Below are positions 49,801 through 62,231 of a stretch of 64,000 bases of DNA, piece after piece; the first letter of the stretch is position 1, and every line of letters begins with the position of its first letter. A model generated the notes under the pieces. That model was given only the letters and a program-made list of their open reading frames with translations. It searched no databases and was not told the DNA's origin. A program made the translations under genes and the position numbers. Source of the stretch: Anisakis pegreffii (taxonomy: Eukaryota > Nematoda > Chromadorea > Rhabditida > Anisakidae); contig JAPYMA010000427.1 of the NCBI GenBank assembly GCA_035041965.1, positions 1-64,000 on the forward strand, in the 5' to 3' direction.

Positions 49801-52800
49801 CGCGTTTTGATATGGTTGAATTGCGTCTCGATTCTCGCTGCCTAATTTTCCCCTCTAATGTTTGCATTTGTTTTTGATGTTCTGTGATCGACTTCTCTAA
49901 ATCTTCAACCATGCGTTCATTGGACTGATCCAATAAGTCTGTCATGCGATCACCACTATCTCGTCCACTTCTTCGCACTTTCCTACAAATGTATCGAGAA
50001 CAAATTCCAAAAGCTACTATCACCCTGTCGAAATGAGATTTGATAAAATGCAACAATGACCTTAATATTTTCTGCATACATTAACGTCGTTTCGCATTTC
50101 TTAATAAACAAAATAAAATCACACAAAAATAGAACTGAACCGAAAAATGAATCGCTTCGTAAAGTTGTGAGCTGAAATGTTTCACTTGGCTTACAATTGG
50201 TTCAAGCAGCTACATTATACTCAGAAAAGTCACAAACACACACACACACACATACAACACTAGAGTTGTTGAATGAACACAAACCTCTTTCCACTCCGAC
50301 GTTTTGGTGAATTATCTTCAGATGAATCACTCAGCACTACCGTGTCTCGATCGCTTGAAACTGATCTGCGATGTCGCATCATTCGCTGAAACTTATAACA
50401 ATGTGAACACTTCTTATCAGTTACCTCTTTTCTTTCAGTTGTCAATATCTTCGTGACCAGCATCAATTCCTCACATAAAAACCATGTGAAACAATAAAAC
50501 CACTCAGCGATCTCAATAGTCTGTGCTGATTATTGGATGCCGATAAAATGAACGCTCTTCACCTTGCTATGTGATCGAGATGCTTTTGTATCAGTATTGC
50601 TCACCGCGTACGCTCGCTTTCTTGTACTACGTTTCCCTGATGATGTGTCAGTTTTTGTGGTGGTGGTGGTGGTGGTGGTGAAGCGATACTAAAAACAATA
50701 CGACTTCGGTTCTGAAAGCACAAAATTGTGCAATAAACAGAGGCACGCGGCTACGATTATCGCATGAGCAGAAGAATTTCTGCCCACGGCTCCAAGACGC
50801 AACAATTGCTCACGAGGAACTGGATGCTTCTCAATCCACTGTTTACAACTCAAATTCAATTTTAAAAAAAACAACAAAAAAATCTTCAAAAGTGACTGTG
50901 GTGTTGCATGAATGATGGCACTGGTACTGGTAATCGAGTGATTCCTTTCGACATCAACCGACCGTTTCTCATGATCGTTCGCAATTGTCGGCGTCGAATT
51001 CTCACTAATTTCACCTTCTTCCAAATTCATCGGCAACATTTCCGCTCTTTCATCAACAGTTTTCCTCATTTTGACCTCAAATTAAATACGCCTCAACACC
51101 TCGTCCAACGATTCAGTAGTCTCAAGTGTGAAGCCCTATCGAATACCTTTGAAATGAAAAATCGAGCACTTTTGCGAATTTCTTAGGGGAATAACTGAAA
51201 AAAAAAGGAATAAGGAACGGCTTTCAAGCAATGCTCACAAAAAACGACAATAATTTCGAACGACAGACTAAACGCCTAGTCTCAGGAGTGCAATTCTAGA
51301 TTGGATACGACTAGTAGGCATACGTATTCCAATCATAACGTGAACAAAACAGCAAACAAACTACCTGTGCAAGAAGAACAGCTCTGAGCTTATCAACCTC
51401 ATCATCAACTGTTGGCTCATCCACTGACATTTTCTTAGCTGGTGAAATCACGCGCGGTTCATTTGGTGCTGTCAAATGCGATTGTGAATCTTAAACAAAA
51501 CAGATTCATCATGGAGAAACGGATGTATTCGTGGGGAATAGTACAAACAACTGCATACAGATTAATGAGCAGTCAGTGCTGATGAAAAGAATCCCTCCTT
51601 AACCCTGTAGGATAGTGAAGAAAACCAATCGAAATATTTCGAAAAAAACTTTAACATTCCCTCCGTGATCTTCAGGTTAGCTATTATGCATCTTTTTTCT
51701 AAAACATTACAAAAAATATCTTGCGTCTCCTATTGTTATCAGAAGACGGAATACAATAGGAGAGAACTGGAACCTCGATCACTGTCCTCGATATCCATGC
51801 CAACTTGGTCGTAATTATCAGTAAAATTAGCAGGCTGCTGAATCTGATTCACATTTGGCGCTGGTGACTGACTTGAGGTAGCAGCTGCTGCAGTAGCACT
51901 CTGTTGCTGCTGTTGTTTTTCAAAGTTCATTCGAATATTATGCAGTGCCTCGTCATATCTCAAAATTTATCCAATTCGTGGCAGATTCTTTGATATGAAA
52001 GTCGTGAAATTTCAACACACACTTCCTAGACATCATCACATATCAAATTATACGCATTTTTTCAGACCAACAAAAAAAATGGTCGGAATGAATTTCGAAA
52101 CGATGAACAGTTTCACGTGCTTAGAAATCTTGTTGGTGAGCTAAAAAGTAGAATTCAATAGAATGATTACGACGACCTTTGATGATAACGTAATGAGCGA
52201 ATGTGTTTCCTGTATAAATGAAAAAGAAAATGATACCACTGAGCAATTTCTGAATAAAAATATAAGTGAAACTCACTCGGCCGACCACATTGTTTGGTGA
52301 GATTTTGACTCATCGACAGCGCTCTCCTTCTCGAGGATCACATTCGTTTCATTTGATGGATTGTTTGGAACAGTTATTAAAAGTGGTTCCATTGCATCTT
52401 TTGACGATCCACGTGAACCTTGAAGAGACAACCAATTTGAAATTAGCAACGAAATACAGTTCTTAAAAAAGAAAACTGCGCACATTATCATCGCAATTCT
52501 GCCGGTTTATGGAGCAACACGCAGATCCGTTGCGCATGAACACATAGAATGAACATTCAAATACTACAACAAGAATGAGTCACTAGCAAAGCGCTCAGCT
52601 GAATGAGCCAACCATCCCTACAGCGAAATGTTCATCGTTCCATGAAGTATTCATTACTTTTACGAACAATCATACCCAAGAAATTTACAATTTGAAACAA
52701 AAAAGATAATCAAACACACTTCGCATTGTTTTGTTCGGATGTCTCGTATCCAATCGGACCCATATAGACGAAGAAGGCTGTTCCGACTGAGAGATTTGAT

Positions 52801-54103
52801 GATCCGTGGTTGACTGCTCATTGGTGTTGCAAGAAGCTGTAAGTGAATTTATGTTTAGCGTTCGTTCATGACGGAGTGTTCTCCAACGGCTGCCAGCTAT
52901 TCAGTCAAATTTTCAAATAATCATCATTTAAGCACTTGAAAGAAGCGAGCATCGTTCTTGAAACTTTTCAGAAGTGCACAAAAACGTACGTTTCGAATGT
53001 CTGTTGTCGTGTTGTTGCTGTGTAGTAGCATTTGAATGAATAGCATCGGTTGTTGAATATTTACAATTACTTTTATCCTTCTTATTATGAAGATCACCAT
53101 GATTCTCTTCGTTAATATCATTCGGGGTTGTTTTTTGCAGTTCTTTTAACCGTTTATTTTTTTGCACCGATACAATCAAAGCTCGACGCAGCAACTCTTC
53201 TTCGTCCACCTTCTCATTCGTGTCCCATATTTCTGCCTCTTCAGATGGTCCACTCTTTGAAAAATTCTGAAGTGACCAATTGAAACGAAAAGAACTTTTC
53301 ATCACCACTAAGAACGTAACAAAAATTGCGCGCAATCACCTGCATTTCAGCAATGATACGATCCACTTCCTTTTCGTCATCTTGGTTTATTGATGAAACC
53401 ACATTGAGGTCCGAAGCTGTTGTTGAGACAGTTGCAATCATACTGAAAGCGATATGTTTCGCTTCATTACTTCACAAAAACAACAACAAAATTTCTGTGG
53501 TAGACGAAGCTTCTTCATCCATACGCCGATAAACGAATGATCCGAATGAAATCGCGATAAACGATTGATTGAAATGAATGTTTGCTTGTAAAATGTCTTA
53601 ATCGCTTATAAAATGCCTTAACGCCTTGTAAAATTAGAGTTGGCTAACACCGGTCGATTTGAAGTTGATGATCACAATCGATGGAACGGTTGTGCTCAAG
53701 AATAAAGCTATACAAACTTGGATAGCATCAACATGGTGATCAATTTTAATCCGACTCTCATCAGATCATCGTAAATAAATTTTGAAGAAAGATATTAAAA
53801 TAAATAATCATAGAGATACAGCTCAGTTATTCATAAATTTTACTTTCAATCCTTTACGTACTCTGCTATATCTTTCTCATCAGCAATATTCCATTGACGG
53901 AGCGTATATCCCCTGTTGGCTTTAGGGCTTTTGAGAGTCACTGGGAATGTGAGCAAAAATCACGATTCAAAATGATCATAATGCTAATTAGGAATATACC
54001 CATTATCATGATAGGCAGATGGTGAATACGGCTCATCTCCTTCGCCCTCTGTATCAACAATTTCACCGTCTTCCGGTGACGACAAATCACCGTGGAGCGC
54101 CAT
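46830..54103 (-). CDS. Large acidic coiled-coil protein, possibly ZFC3H1-like (3' incomplete)
   Basis: Fourteen exons in phase: 54000-54103 (ATG 54103), 53340-53442, 52990-53266, 52720-52836, 52277-52418, 51774-51958, 51365-51468, 50788-51075, 50563-50688, 50285-50385, 49790-49982, 47924-49281, 47192-47286 and 46830-46979. That is at least 1,114 residues; the last exon ends in an open donor and its partner was not found. Visible in order: EDGEIVDTEGEGDEP; EEELLRRALI; NYDQVGMDIEDSD; VDDEVDKLRAVLLAQ; LEEGEISEN; a Thr tract; basic RRS-rich stretch with VVLSDSSED; two coiled-coil segments; then a long acidic region with poly-Ala and poly-Gln. This order of short motifs resembles the N-terminal half of ZFC3H1, the scaffold of the nuclear RNA-exosome PAXT connection. 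However, the C3H1 finger and HAT repeats are not seen, so the assignment is tentative. The gene model itself is firmer than its name. Confidence 0.7.
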
Positions 54104-54384
54104 CTGACATCAACTCTCGCTATATGTTGATTCTGAAAATTTGAATACAAAAATATTTATTGCAATACTAAATGCGATGGAACTAAATGATTTACATTTG
54201 AAGGTAACTCCATTTCTCCTTGACCTAAACAGGAAGATTACCCATTTGAAATACAACATGATTGCATGCGCATTGAAAAATCGATTGCGATCAACTTTGG
54301 AATGCATCATGAAAACGAGATTCCGAGACAAGTTTCTTTTCTTATTGCTTCAGCAATAATCTGAGTGAAGTACGACGATGGATT

Positions 54385-54480
54385 ACAGTTTTGGGTGCGT
54401 ACGCACTTCGCCATATGCACGTGTCGGCGGAAGGAGGGCGGAGTCACGACCGCGTCGCGCGAGGAGAGATAAGCAGGGAA
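54385..54480. promoter_or_regulatory. GC-rich, CpG-rich block with an E-box, likely promoter of the minus-strand gene
   Basis: In otherwise AT-rich DNA, this block about 300 bases upstream of the ATG at 54103 is rich in CG dinucleotides. It contains a palindromic CACGTG at 54418-54423. It has the place and composition of a core promoter; a start site was not seen. Confidence 0.4.
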
Positions 54481-54672
54481 CAACCATTAGAGCAAGTGAG
54501 AGACTAGAATGACATTGAAAGAAGTATGTTAATTCTCTACAAGCACAGAAGGTCTCAGCAGAATTCGTAATCTAGTTTTCGAGACTGTAACTTAAAATGA
54601 ACCTTCATAACGAAAAATAATCCTTGGCGAGCAATTGAGATGGAAAAAGTACCGGAACAGAAATTTCATCGG

Positions 54673-55062
54673 TCAATGCCAAGTAATCCATTTAAAAGAG
54701 AATATGATGCTAATCGAATATGAAGCTGATCCCGCTCTCCCTATCAAAATTGCAAAAAAAAAATCGCTCGCTCCATTCTTTTTTATCGCGGTCATTATCA
54801 CCAATAAGTTTTGATCATCACCATCATCATTAGTTTTATGCATTGATAAATTACTCTTCAATAGATCATCACATTCAGCTGGTGGGAATTTTGAAACATT
54901 TCGTTTGGCGCATCCGTTGATATTATTCATTTTTGCGATTTTGCAATTTTGATTTAACACGGATGAACGACGTGATGGATCAATAAATATTTCCGAAGCG
55001 GGAATACACCCGAAGCGAAATGTATCAAAAGGGTTCTTTTTCACAGAATAACTTAATTCCAT
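54673..55062 (-). CDS. Hypothetical single-exon open frame, 129 residues
   Basis: An uninterrupted frame from ATG 55062 to a stop at 54673 in intergenic DNA between the coiled-coil gene and the satellite. I recognise no family. It has one hydrophobic stretch near the C-terminus (residues ~98-120) and basic segments. About 33 bases inside it (54953-54985) recur, with a few changes, at 55375-55405, so part of it may be repeat-derived. It may be spurious. Confidence 0.25.
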   Translation of the reverse strand: MELSYSVKKNPFDTFRFGCIPASEIFIDPSRRSSVLNQNCKIAKMNNINGCAKRNVSKFPPAECDDLLKSNLSMHKTNDDGDDQNLLVIMTAIKKNGASDFFFAILIGRAGSASYSISIIFSFKWITWH

Positions 55063-55732
55063 TTCGATGAAATCGGTGAGTATTGGTGCTCCTTCGGTAC
55101 GGTTGATATGGTTAATAATGGTGTGGTTAATATGGTTAATGATATATCAGTATGGCTAATGGTTAATATGTCAGTAAATGGTTATCCGAAATACCAAATT
55201 ATGGTGGTTATTATGTGATTAATATCTGGATATATGGCTCTATAGTGAATTATAATGGGACAATATATTTCTACGATATGACCATATGTCTACATGGTTA
55301 TATGGTTGTATTCTAAGATGGATATTTACAAGAGCGATACGTGATGACCGGACGACAGTGAAGGATCGTTGGTTTAACATGGATGAACAACGTGATGGAT
55401 CAACACTTACATAAGCCTCAATGAATCCGAGGTATCAGTTGATATTATCTATTCAATTAATTGCTCATATGGTGCAACATGAGAAAGTAATGCAATAACT
55501 ATAATCAACGTGGTAGAATAATGGAGTATCGATAAAATAAACACAATTCATGCGGATGGAATCAGTCGATGATTATTTGAGTTTGAGTGATTCTATTTCA
55601 GAGTATACAGTTAGTATCGTCACTGTGCGGAATACTTTTATGTGATAGACATTGAGATGAAAACAGTGATGTTGTAGTTACTAGATAATGTCAATGTTTC
55701 AATTTCAATACATCTTCTGGATTTGATACAAT

Positions 55733-58400
55733 ATATCATTAATGATATGAACAATGGTGATAACGTCATCTACAGACATGGAGCATATAGAATTTGGAAA
55801 GGTGGCCTTTTAGCAGGTTAGAGAGAAATTTGAGGAACAACATTGCTGATGTATTCTGACGAACAAACTTAACATCATCTGCAAAAAAAGAGAGGAACTG
55901 AAACAGTAATTTGAACTGGTTGAAAACGGTTCATAAGAAAGTCCCGGATTCAATTGTACAAACAATCTCGTATGCTTTCTTTAGTTAACGGTGAAAATTT
56001 TGCATTCAAGTAAGTTTGAATATTCAAATTGAGTATTCAATATTCGAAGTGAACACTGAACATTCAATTTGATCACATATGTGTGTGTTGGTAATATGTC
56101 GGATAATGCTGCAAGTACATAATGCCATCGCGGTAGCAAAGAGATCACGACGATATCATTAATGATATGAACAATGGTGATAACGTCATCTACAGACATG
56201 GAGCATATCGAATTTGGAAAGGTGGCCTTTTAGCAGGTTAGAGAGAAATTTGAGGAACAACATTGCTGATGTATTCTGACGAACAAACTTAACATCATCT
56301 GCAAAAAAAGAGAGGAACTGAAACAGTAATTTGAACTGGTTGAAAACGGTTCATAAGAAAGTCCCGGATTGAATTGTACAAACAATCTCGTATGCTTTCT
56401 TTAGTTAACGGTGAAAATTTTGCATTCAAGTAAGTTTGAATATTCAAATTGAGTATTCAATATTCGAAGTGAACACTGAACATTCAATTTGATCACATAT
56501 GTGTGTGTTGGTAATATGTCGGATAATGCTGCAAGTACATAATGCCATCGCGGTAGCAAAGAGATCACGACGATATCATTAATGATATGAACAATGGTGA
56601 TAACGTCATCTACAGACATGGAGCATATCGAATTTGGAAAGGTGGCCTTTTGGCAGGTTAGAGAGAAATTTGAGGAACAACATTGCTGATGTATTCTGAC
56701 GAACAAACTTAACATCATCTGCAAAAAAAGAGAGGAACTGAAACAGTAATTTGAACTGGTTGAAAACGGTTCATAAGAAAGTCCCGGATTCAATTGTACA
56801 AACAATCTCGTATGCTTTCTTTAGTTAACGGTGAAAATTTTGCATTCAAGTAAGTTTGAATATTCAAATTGAGTATTCAATATTCGAAGTGAACACTGAA
56901 CATTCAATTTGATCACATATGTGTGTGTTGGTAATATGTCGGATAATGCTGCAAGTACATAATGCCATCGCGGTAGCAAAGAGATCACGACGATATCATT
57001 AATGATATGAACAATGGTGATAACGTCATCTACAGACATGGAGCATATAGAACTTGGAAAGGTGGCCTTTTAGCAGGTTAGAGAGAAATTTGAGGAACAA
57101 CACTGCATTCAAGTAAGTTTGAATATTCAAATTGAGTATTCAATATTCGAAGTGAACACTGAACATTCAATTTGATCACATATGTGTGTGTTGGTAATAT
57201 GTCGGATAATGCTGCAAGTACATAATGCCATCGCGGTAGCAAAGAGATCACGACGATATCATTAATGATATGAACAATGGTGATAACGTCATCTACAGAC
57301 ATGGAGCATATCGAATTTGGAAAGGTGGCCTTTTAGCAGGTTAGAGAGAAATTTGAGGAACAACACTGCTGATGTATTCTGACGAACAAACTTAACATCA
57401 TCTGCAAAAAAAGAGAGGAACTGAAACAGTAATTTGAACTGGTTGAAAACGGTTCATAAGAAAGTCCCGGATTGAATTGTACAAACAATCTCGTATGCTT
57501 TCTTTAGTTAACGGTGAAAATTTTGCATTCAAGTAAGTTTGAATATTCAAATTGAGTATTCAATATTCGAAGTGAACACTGAACATTCAATTTGATCACA
57601 TATGTGTGTGTTGGTAATATGTCGGATAATGCTGCAAGTACATAATGCCATCGCGGTAGCAAAGAGATCACGACGATATCATTAATGATATGAACAATGG
57701 TGATAACGTCATCTACAGACATGGAGCATATCGAATTTGGAAAGGTGGCCTTTTAGCAGGTTAGAGAGAAATTTGAGGAACAACATTGCTGATGTATTCT
57801 GACGAACAAACTTAACATCATCTGCAAAAAAAGAGAGGAACTGAAACAGTAATTTGAACTGGTTGAAAACGGTTCATAAGAAAGTCCCGGATTCAATTGT
57901 ATAAACAATCTCGTATGCTTTCTTTAGTTAACGGTGAAAATTTTGCATTCAAGTAAGTTTGAATATTCAAATTGAGTATTCAATATTCGAAGTGAACACT
58001 GAACATTCAATTTGATCACATATGTGTGTGTTGGTAATATGTCGGATAATGCTGCAAGTACATAATGCCATCGCGGTAGCAAAGAGATCACGACGATATC
58101 ATTAATGATATGAACAATGGTGATAACGTCATCTACAGACATGGAGCATATAGAATTTGGAAAGGTGGCCTTTTAGCAGGTTAGAGAGAAATTTGAGGAA
58201 CAACACTGCATTCAAGTAAGTTTGAATATTCAAATTGAGTATTCAATATTCGAAGTGAACACTGAACATTCAATTTGATCACATATGTGTGTGTGTGTTG
58301 GTAATATGTCGGATAATGCTGCAAGTACATAATGCCATCGCGGTAGCAAAGAGATCACGATGATATCATCAATGATATGAACAGTGATGGTAACGCTACT
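55733..58400. repeat. Satellite array with 420-bp and 263-bp monomers in a higher-order repeat
   Basis: The landmark aatgatatga occurs at 55741, 56161, 56581, 57001, 57264, 57684, 58104 and 58371, giving spacings 420, 420, 420, 263, 420, 420 and 267. The short monomers lack an internal ~157-bp piece, with both breakpoints sharing TGC. The marker gattGaattg / gattCaattg alternates in step with the order (C | G, C, short | G, C, short), so a 1,103-bp three-monomer block is itself repeated. The last short monomer has a 4-base TG expansion. Open frames of 72 residues recur in every unit but are a by-product of repetition. Confidence 0.93.
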
Positions 58401-58583
58401 GATCACAATCATCACGGATGTGGAGTCAGCAATATCACTATACACATGCGAACAAGTGTGTAGATGTGGTACTGACAAGTAGGAGTACGTGGATGTCGAA
58501 AGTACGATGATCTAAGTATGCTAAATATGATGTGCTATGTATGTTGGACTATGTGAAGTGACATTATCCGAGGAAAATTATCG

Positions 58584-58591
58584 TATAAAAA
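58584..58591 (+). promoter_or_regulatory. TATA box of the cysteine-rich secreted protein gene
   Basis: TATAAAAA followed by GG lies 58 bases upstream of the ATG at 58642, with no intervening ATG. The usual 25-30 base offset would put transcription start near 58612-58620. The satellite ends only about 185 bases upstream. Confidence 0.65.
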
Positions 58592-58641
58592 GGCACGAAC
58601 TACGCTAGAATTCATCAGATATCAAGTACCAGTACAACATA

Positions 58642-59946
58642 ATGTACGCCTTCGCAACGTTTGCCGTGATCATCCTGCTTTCTGCAACTCTTCCAGTACA
58701 CTCGACCGGTAAGCATTTGCAAGTTGTTGCAGCTAATTTTTCTTTTCGGAAATGATTCCTGTGGTTCGCAACTGAACGATCGTTCATTTGAATGAGGATT
58801 GTTCTTCGTGAAAGAATCTTTTTCATCACGAATAAGTGGACTCAACAAGAAAGAATACTGGTTGTAGGAATAAAAATGTGGATTTTTGCTTGTTCAGCAT
58901 TCAGTTACTGATCTCGGTCTCAGCATTCTTGTCATACCTTCCGTTATTTTAAAATGAAAACCACCTGAAGATAACTGCATTGTGCATTAGTTGAACGCTT
59001 CTGAACTAATCAACTTCCAAATCGAGCAGAAATTCGTTCAAAAAGTAAATTGGTAGAAGATTTGAAGATTATTAAGTGTGCTGAGTGAGACTCATTGCAC
59101 ATTTGCAACTGAGTGTGTGAGGAATAAGGTAGGTAAGAGGACAGCAAAATATAATACATAACACAAGTCTAGACTATATTCGCAAAATTATTTTCGACAA
59201 CAAATAATGATGAATACCCAGCGAATTCAACTTCAGTTCCTCAATTCTGTGGTACTCTTCTTAATCAATGCCAAGTCTGGTCTCACTCTCATTTGGGAGC
59301 AGCGGCTTGCGTGTTCTACGGACGACGGTGCTTTGACCAGGAATGGACCGGTATGTTTTCGGAGCTGTTATAAAATTCATTATTATTTTTTAAAATAATT
59401 GTTACTGTTGTTTAGCATTATCATCATTATTACCGTCACATTACTCATCATCGTCGTTACATATGTTATCGTTTTAACAAATTTCATTGCCTGTTTTTAA
59501 GAAATGTTTTGTGAACATTCAACACTCTCATTCACTATCATTTATGTCTATTTTCATCTTCATAAAAACTCCATAAAATTCTCATTTCCAAATTAATCGC
59601 AGTAGAGATAAATTCCTGAATGCCTGTGGTCAGCCTGTGTTGGATAAGGACTGCATTCATCCAGCGACGTTATTCTTCATTTATGAACAAAACCCAAGAA
59701 GTTGCAAGCGATTTGCTAAATTCACGACATACTGATCAAACATAGTTGGATGCTCTCAAAAGTACCCACTTCACCAACATTGTCAATATTGAATGTGACA
59801 GCTGAGAAATGATTTAATCTTTTTGTTCAGGCTGCATGAGTACAAGTCAAACGTGTACTGATCACTACTTTGCATGCTATGATCAACTCAATACAACTGC
59901 CTGCATCGAATATGGAAAACTTCGTTGCATGGAGAATTGCAATTAG
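58642..59946 (+). CDS. Small secreted cysteine-rich protein
   Basis: Exon 1, 58642-58708, encodes a clean signal peptide (MYAFATFAVIILLSATLPVHS). Exon 2, 59237-59350, has four cysteines (FCGTLL, QCQVW, AACVFYGRRC). Exon 3 begins at 59608 (KFLNACGQPVLDKDC). Two endings are possible: exon 3 reads on to TGA at 59733-59735, or it splices at 59700|gttgca to exon 4, 59831-59946, which has six cysteines (CMSTSQTC ... FAC ... LRCMENC). The spliced form is favoured because exon 4 is in phase, cysteine-rich and followed by a polyadenylation signal; it would give 12 cysteines in about 145 residues. Family not recognised; a disulfide-rich secreted nematode protein is all that can be said. Confidence 0.6.
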
Positions 59947-60147
59947 ATTTCCATTCAAACTAGCGTTCATTTCATAATAATTGTAGTTGTATTCCAATGT
60001 TCTCGAATACAATTTAGGAACATCGTAAGTAATAAATGAAACACTTAGGTTCATCTAACTCTGTAATGTTTCTCCGCTGTCTCTTTTCCTTGATATTTTT
60101 TGACTATGATTGTTTGCGTGGAAAATGAGAATATAAGTTTTTTGAGA

Positions 60148-60153
60148 AATAAA
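60148..60153 (+). terminator. Polyadenylation signal AATAAA after the cysteine-rich gene
   Basis: AATAAA lies 202 bases after the TAG at 59944-59946, supporting exon 4 as the terminal exon. A 76-codon open frame that follows at 60171-60401 is not otherwise supported. Confidence 0.5.
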
Positions 60154-60849
60154 AATCTCCATCAGGATTCGTGTTCAGTTTGCAAGTCATGAGAGACACC
60201 GTTAAGAAGTGCTGCCAACAAAATAAGAGATCTCATGAAACAATCGGAGGAGCGATTACAGTCATAGTCGAACGAGTGTTAACAAAGATGAGAATGCACT
60301 TTGGCTGTTCGGTTGATAGCCATCGAGGAAAATTTTCGGCTCTCAACTCTGATATGAGAGCAATCGCTAATTTTCAGCAACTTCACAATGATGCTAAGTA
60401 ATATCAACTCGTTATCGAAATAGAAACCTGGCACAGTTCTGCAGCAAGAGGGAATTGAATAAAGTAGTGATTTTGATTACAAATTTCAATTCAGAAATGC
60501 ATTGTTGGTGACAAACTCGAGAGCAATTGGTTTCTTTCATAAGAAATTCCATTGTTCATTTCATGCAATCTCAAAAGACTGAGATCCAAATGAAGTTGTG
60601 ATTATTACATTGGAACAATGTTGATCAATTAACATACTGCAACAGGATCATGACCAGCATCACCTTCAAACTATCGCTGAACTATCTTATCGAAGGCGTC
60701 TGTGAGATGAGTAAACATGGAGTGAAATTCGCTGATTGATCTATAAACAGATTACGGTATAATGAAACCAGTGCTACGGAAATCACAATACACATTTCAG
60801 AGAAAATTAAAATCTCTATGCATCCGAATACACGTTTAGTTTTTAACTT

Positions 60850-62231
60850 ATGCGACAATTCTTCAAAAAAAGGAGAAAAAAAAACCAATCCAACGTTACC
60901 GGATACCAGGTGCACCGTAACAAAAACAACCAATACACCTTCACACCAATCGACCACCTCAGCACAGACCAACACATCATCACCAAAACATGTCGAAACA
61001 ATTGCTCCTGTTGCAAATTTATCAACAAAAGCCCGTGGAATACTAGCAGCAACGAGGATATCGCCGCCGGCACAATCATTTTATTGGTTTGTCTGATATT
61101 TATTTATTGCGATCACGCTTCATCCTCTCGAGATTCCAACGGCTATCTTTACCCGATCTTTGCACTGGAGAGGCGTCGGTGGTCACCGATTGAAACTGAA
61201 CTAGGACGATTTGTTGGTAATTACCATCGGATTTGACTGCACCCAACAGGGTTTACGATGAGTGGTCGCCGAAAAAATCTTGCCGATTGCCAATTCTAAC
61301 TTCATCATTAACACTGTTGCGATTTTTCTCGTTTCATCGCACTGAATCAGTAGAAAAACTTGAGTGCTCATTGCTGTTCAGCTGCTCGATTGAAGTTGTT
61401 CAAAATTTTCATTTCAGGTCGGTGCTCCAGGTATTCTAGTGAACATTTATGTAGCATTAGCCATTTTATTTGTTGACGGTTTATCGAAAAATACGTTCGG
61501 TATAATTTGTTTCTCGAATTGTATTGCGAATACAATTGGAATTGGTTCATTTGTTTTTTGGTGTACACCATGCACTTTGGCGTTAGTTTTGATTTTATTT
61601 GAAGCTGACATTCTGTTGGAACTTGTTCATTCATTCACAAAACACTTGGTTTATCGCAAGGAAATCGGACGTTTTGGAACGCAATTCCCCAAAGAATGGC
61701 TATCTTGGGAAATGACTGCACCGATGTTGCTGTTCACAGACAGCCAGTTTGGAGACTGTTGTTTGAGAAGTAGCTCATCCACTCATCTAACATTTATCAG
61801 CTTTACAAAAAAAAACGAGAAGAATGAATGGAGAAGCAAAAATCAATCGCATGATCTCAGCTTTCTTTCACGAAAAATTAACTGATTCTAATGTTGCCAC
61901 TTCTAGCTAATTGGAATCTGATATTTCATAGGCATGCACTCTTAGGCTTCAAAATAGGCATTTTCTATTGATGACGATGAATTTGAGATCGAGAATGTTG
62001 GTCGACGGAAAATTCGCCATAATAATGGGTAGAGTGATCATATCCACTTGGATAACAACTGCGAATACACAGTTCGTTCTTTCAAGCAATCGATTCGTTG
62101 CACTCTACTTACCTTTGAATTACTCACGGATATTCTCACGTAAAAATGCCATTCTAATGTCTGTAGTGCTGTGGACACTGGCCTCATTGGTCACTATCAT
62201 CCTCACTTTTATCGCTAACTTGATTTTCTAG
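60850..62231 (+). pseudogene. Srx-like nematode chemoreceptor, interrupted and lacking its C-terminal half
   Basis: Pieces in order: an exon ending at 61086 with DIAAGTIILL; exon 61418-61581 (VGAPGILVNIYVALAILF, FGIICFSNCIANT, FVFWCTPCTL); and sequence from 61932 (HALLGFKIG). After 70 extra bases (61959-62028) without a usable donor, the family frame resumes at GRVIISTWITTANTQF, NRFVALYLPLNYSRIFSRKNA and a fourth hydrophobic helix before TAG at 62229-62231. Known: Srx proteins are seven-helix chemosensory receptors of nematodes with NRFxAxxxPLxY after helix 3. Helices 5-7 are not seen downstream. The N-terminus is also unclear, because a Thr/Ser-rich frame at 60818-61093 overlaps in another frame. 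A broken receptor is the simplest reading; an unusual splice cannot be excluded. Confidence 0.55.

Noticed and set aside
55981..58478. A 72-residue minus-strand open frame recurring in every satellite unit
   Set aside because: It is copied with the monomer and disappears or fuses in truncated units; no codon-level constraint is visible.
60171..60401. A 76-codon plus-strand open frame after the cysteine-rich gene
   Set aside because: No signal peptide, splice sites or family resemblance; it lies just past a polyadenylation signal.
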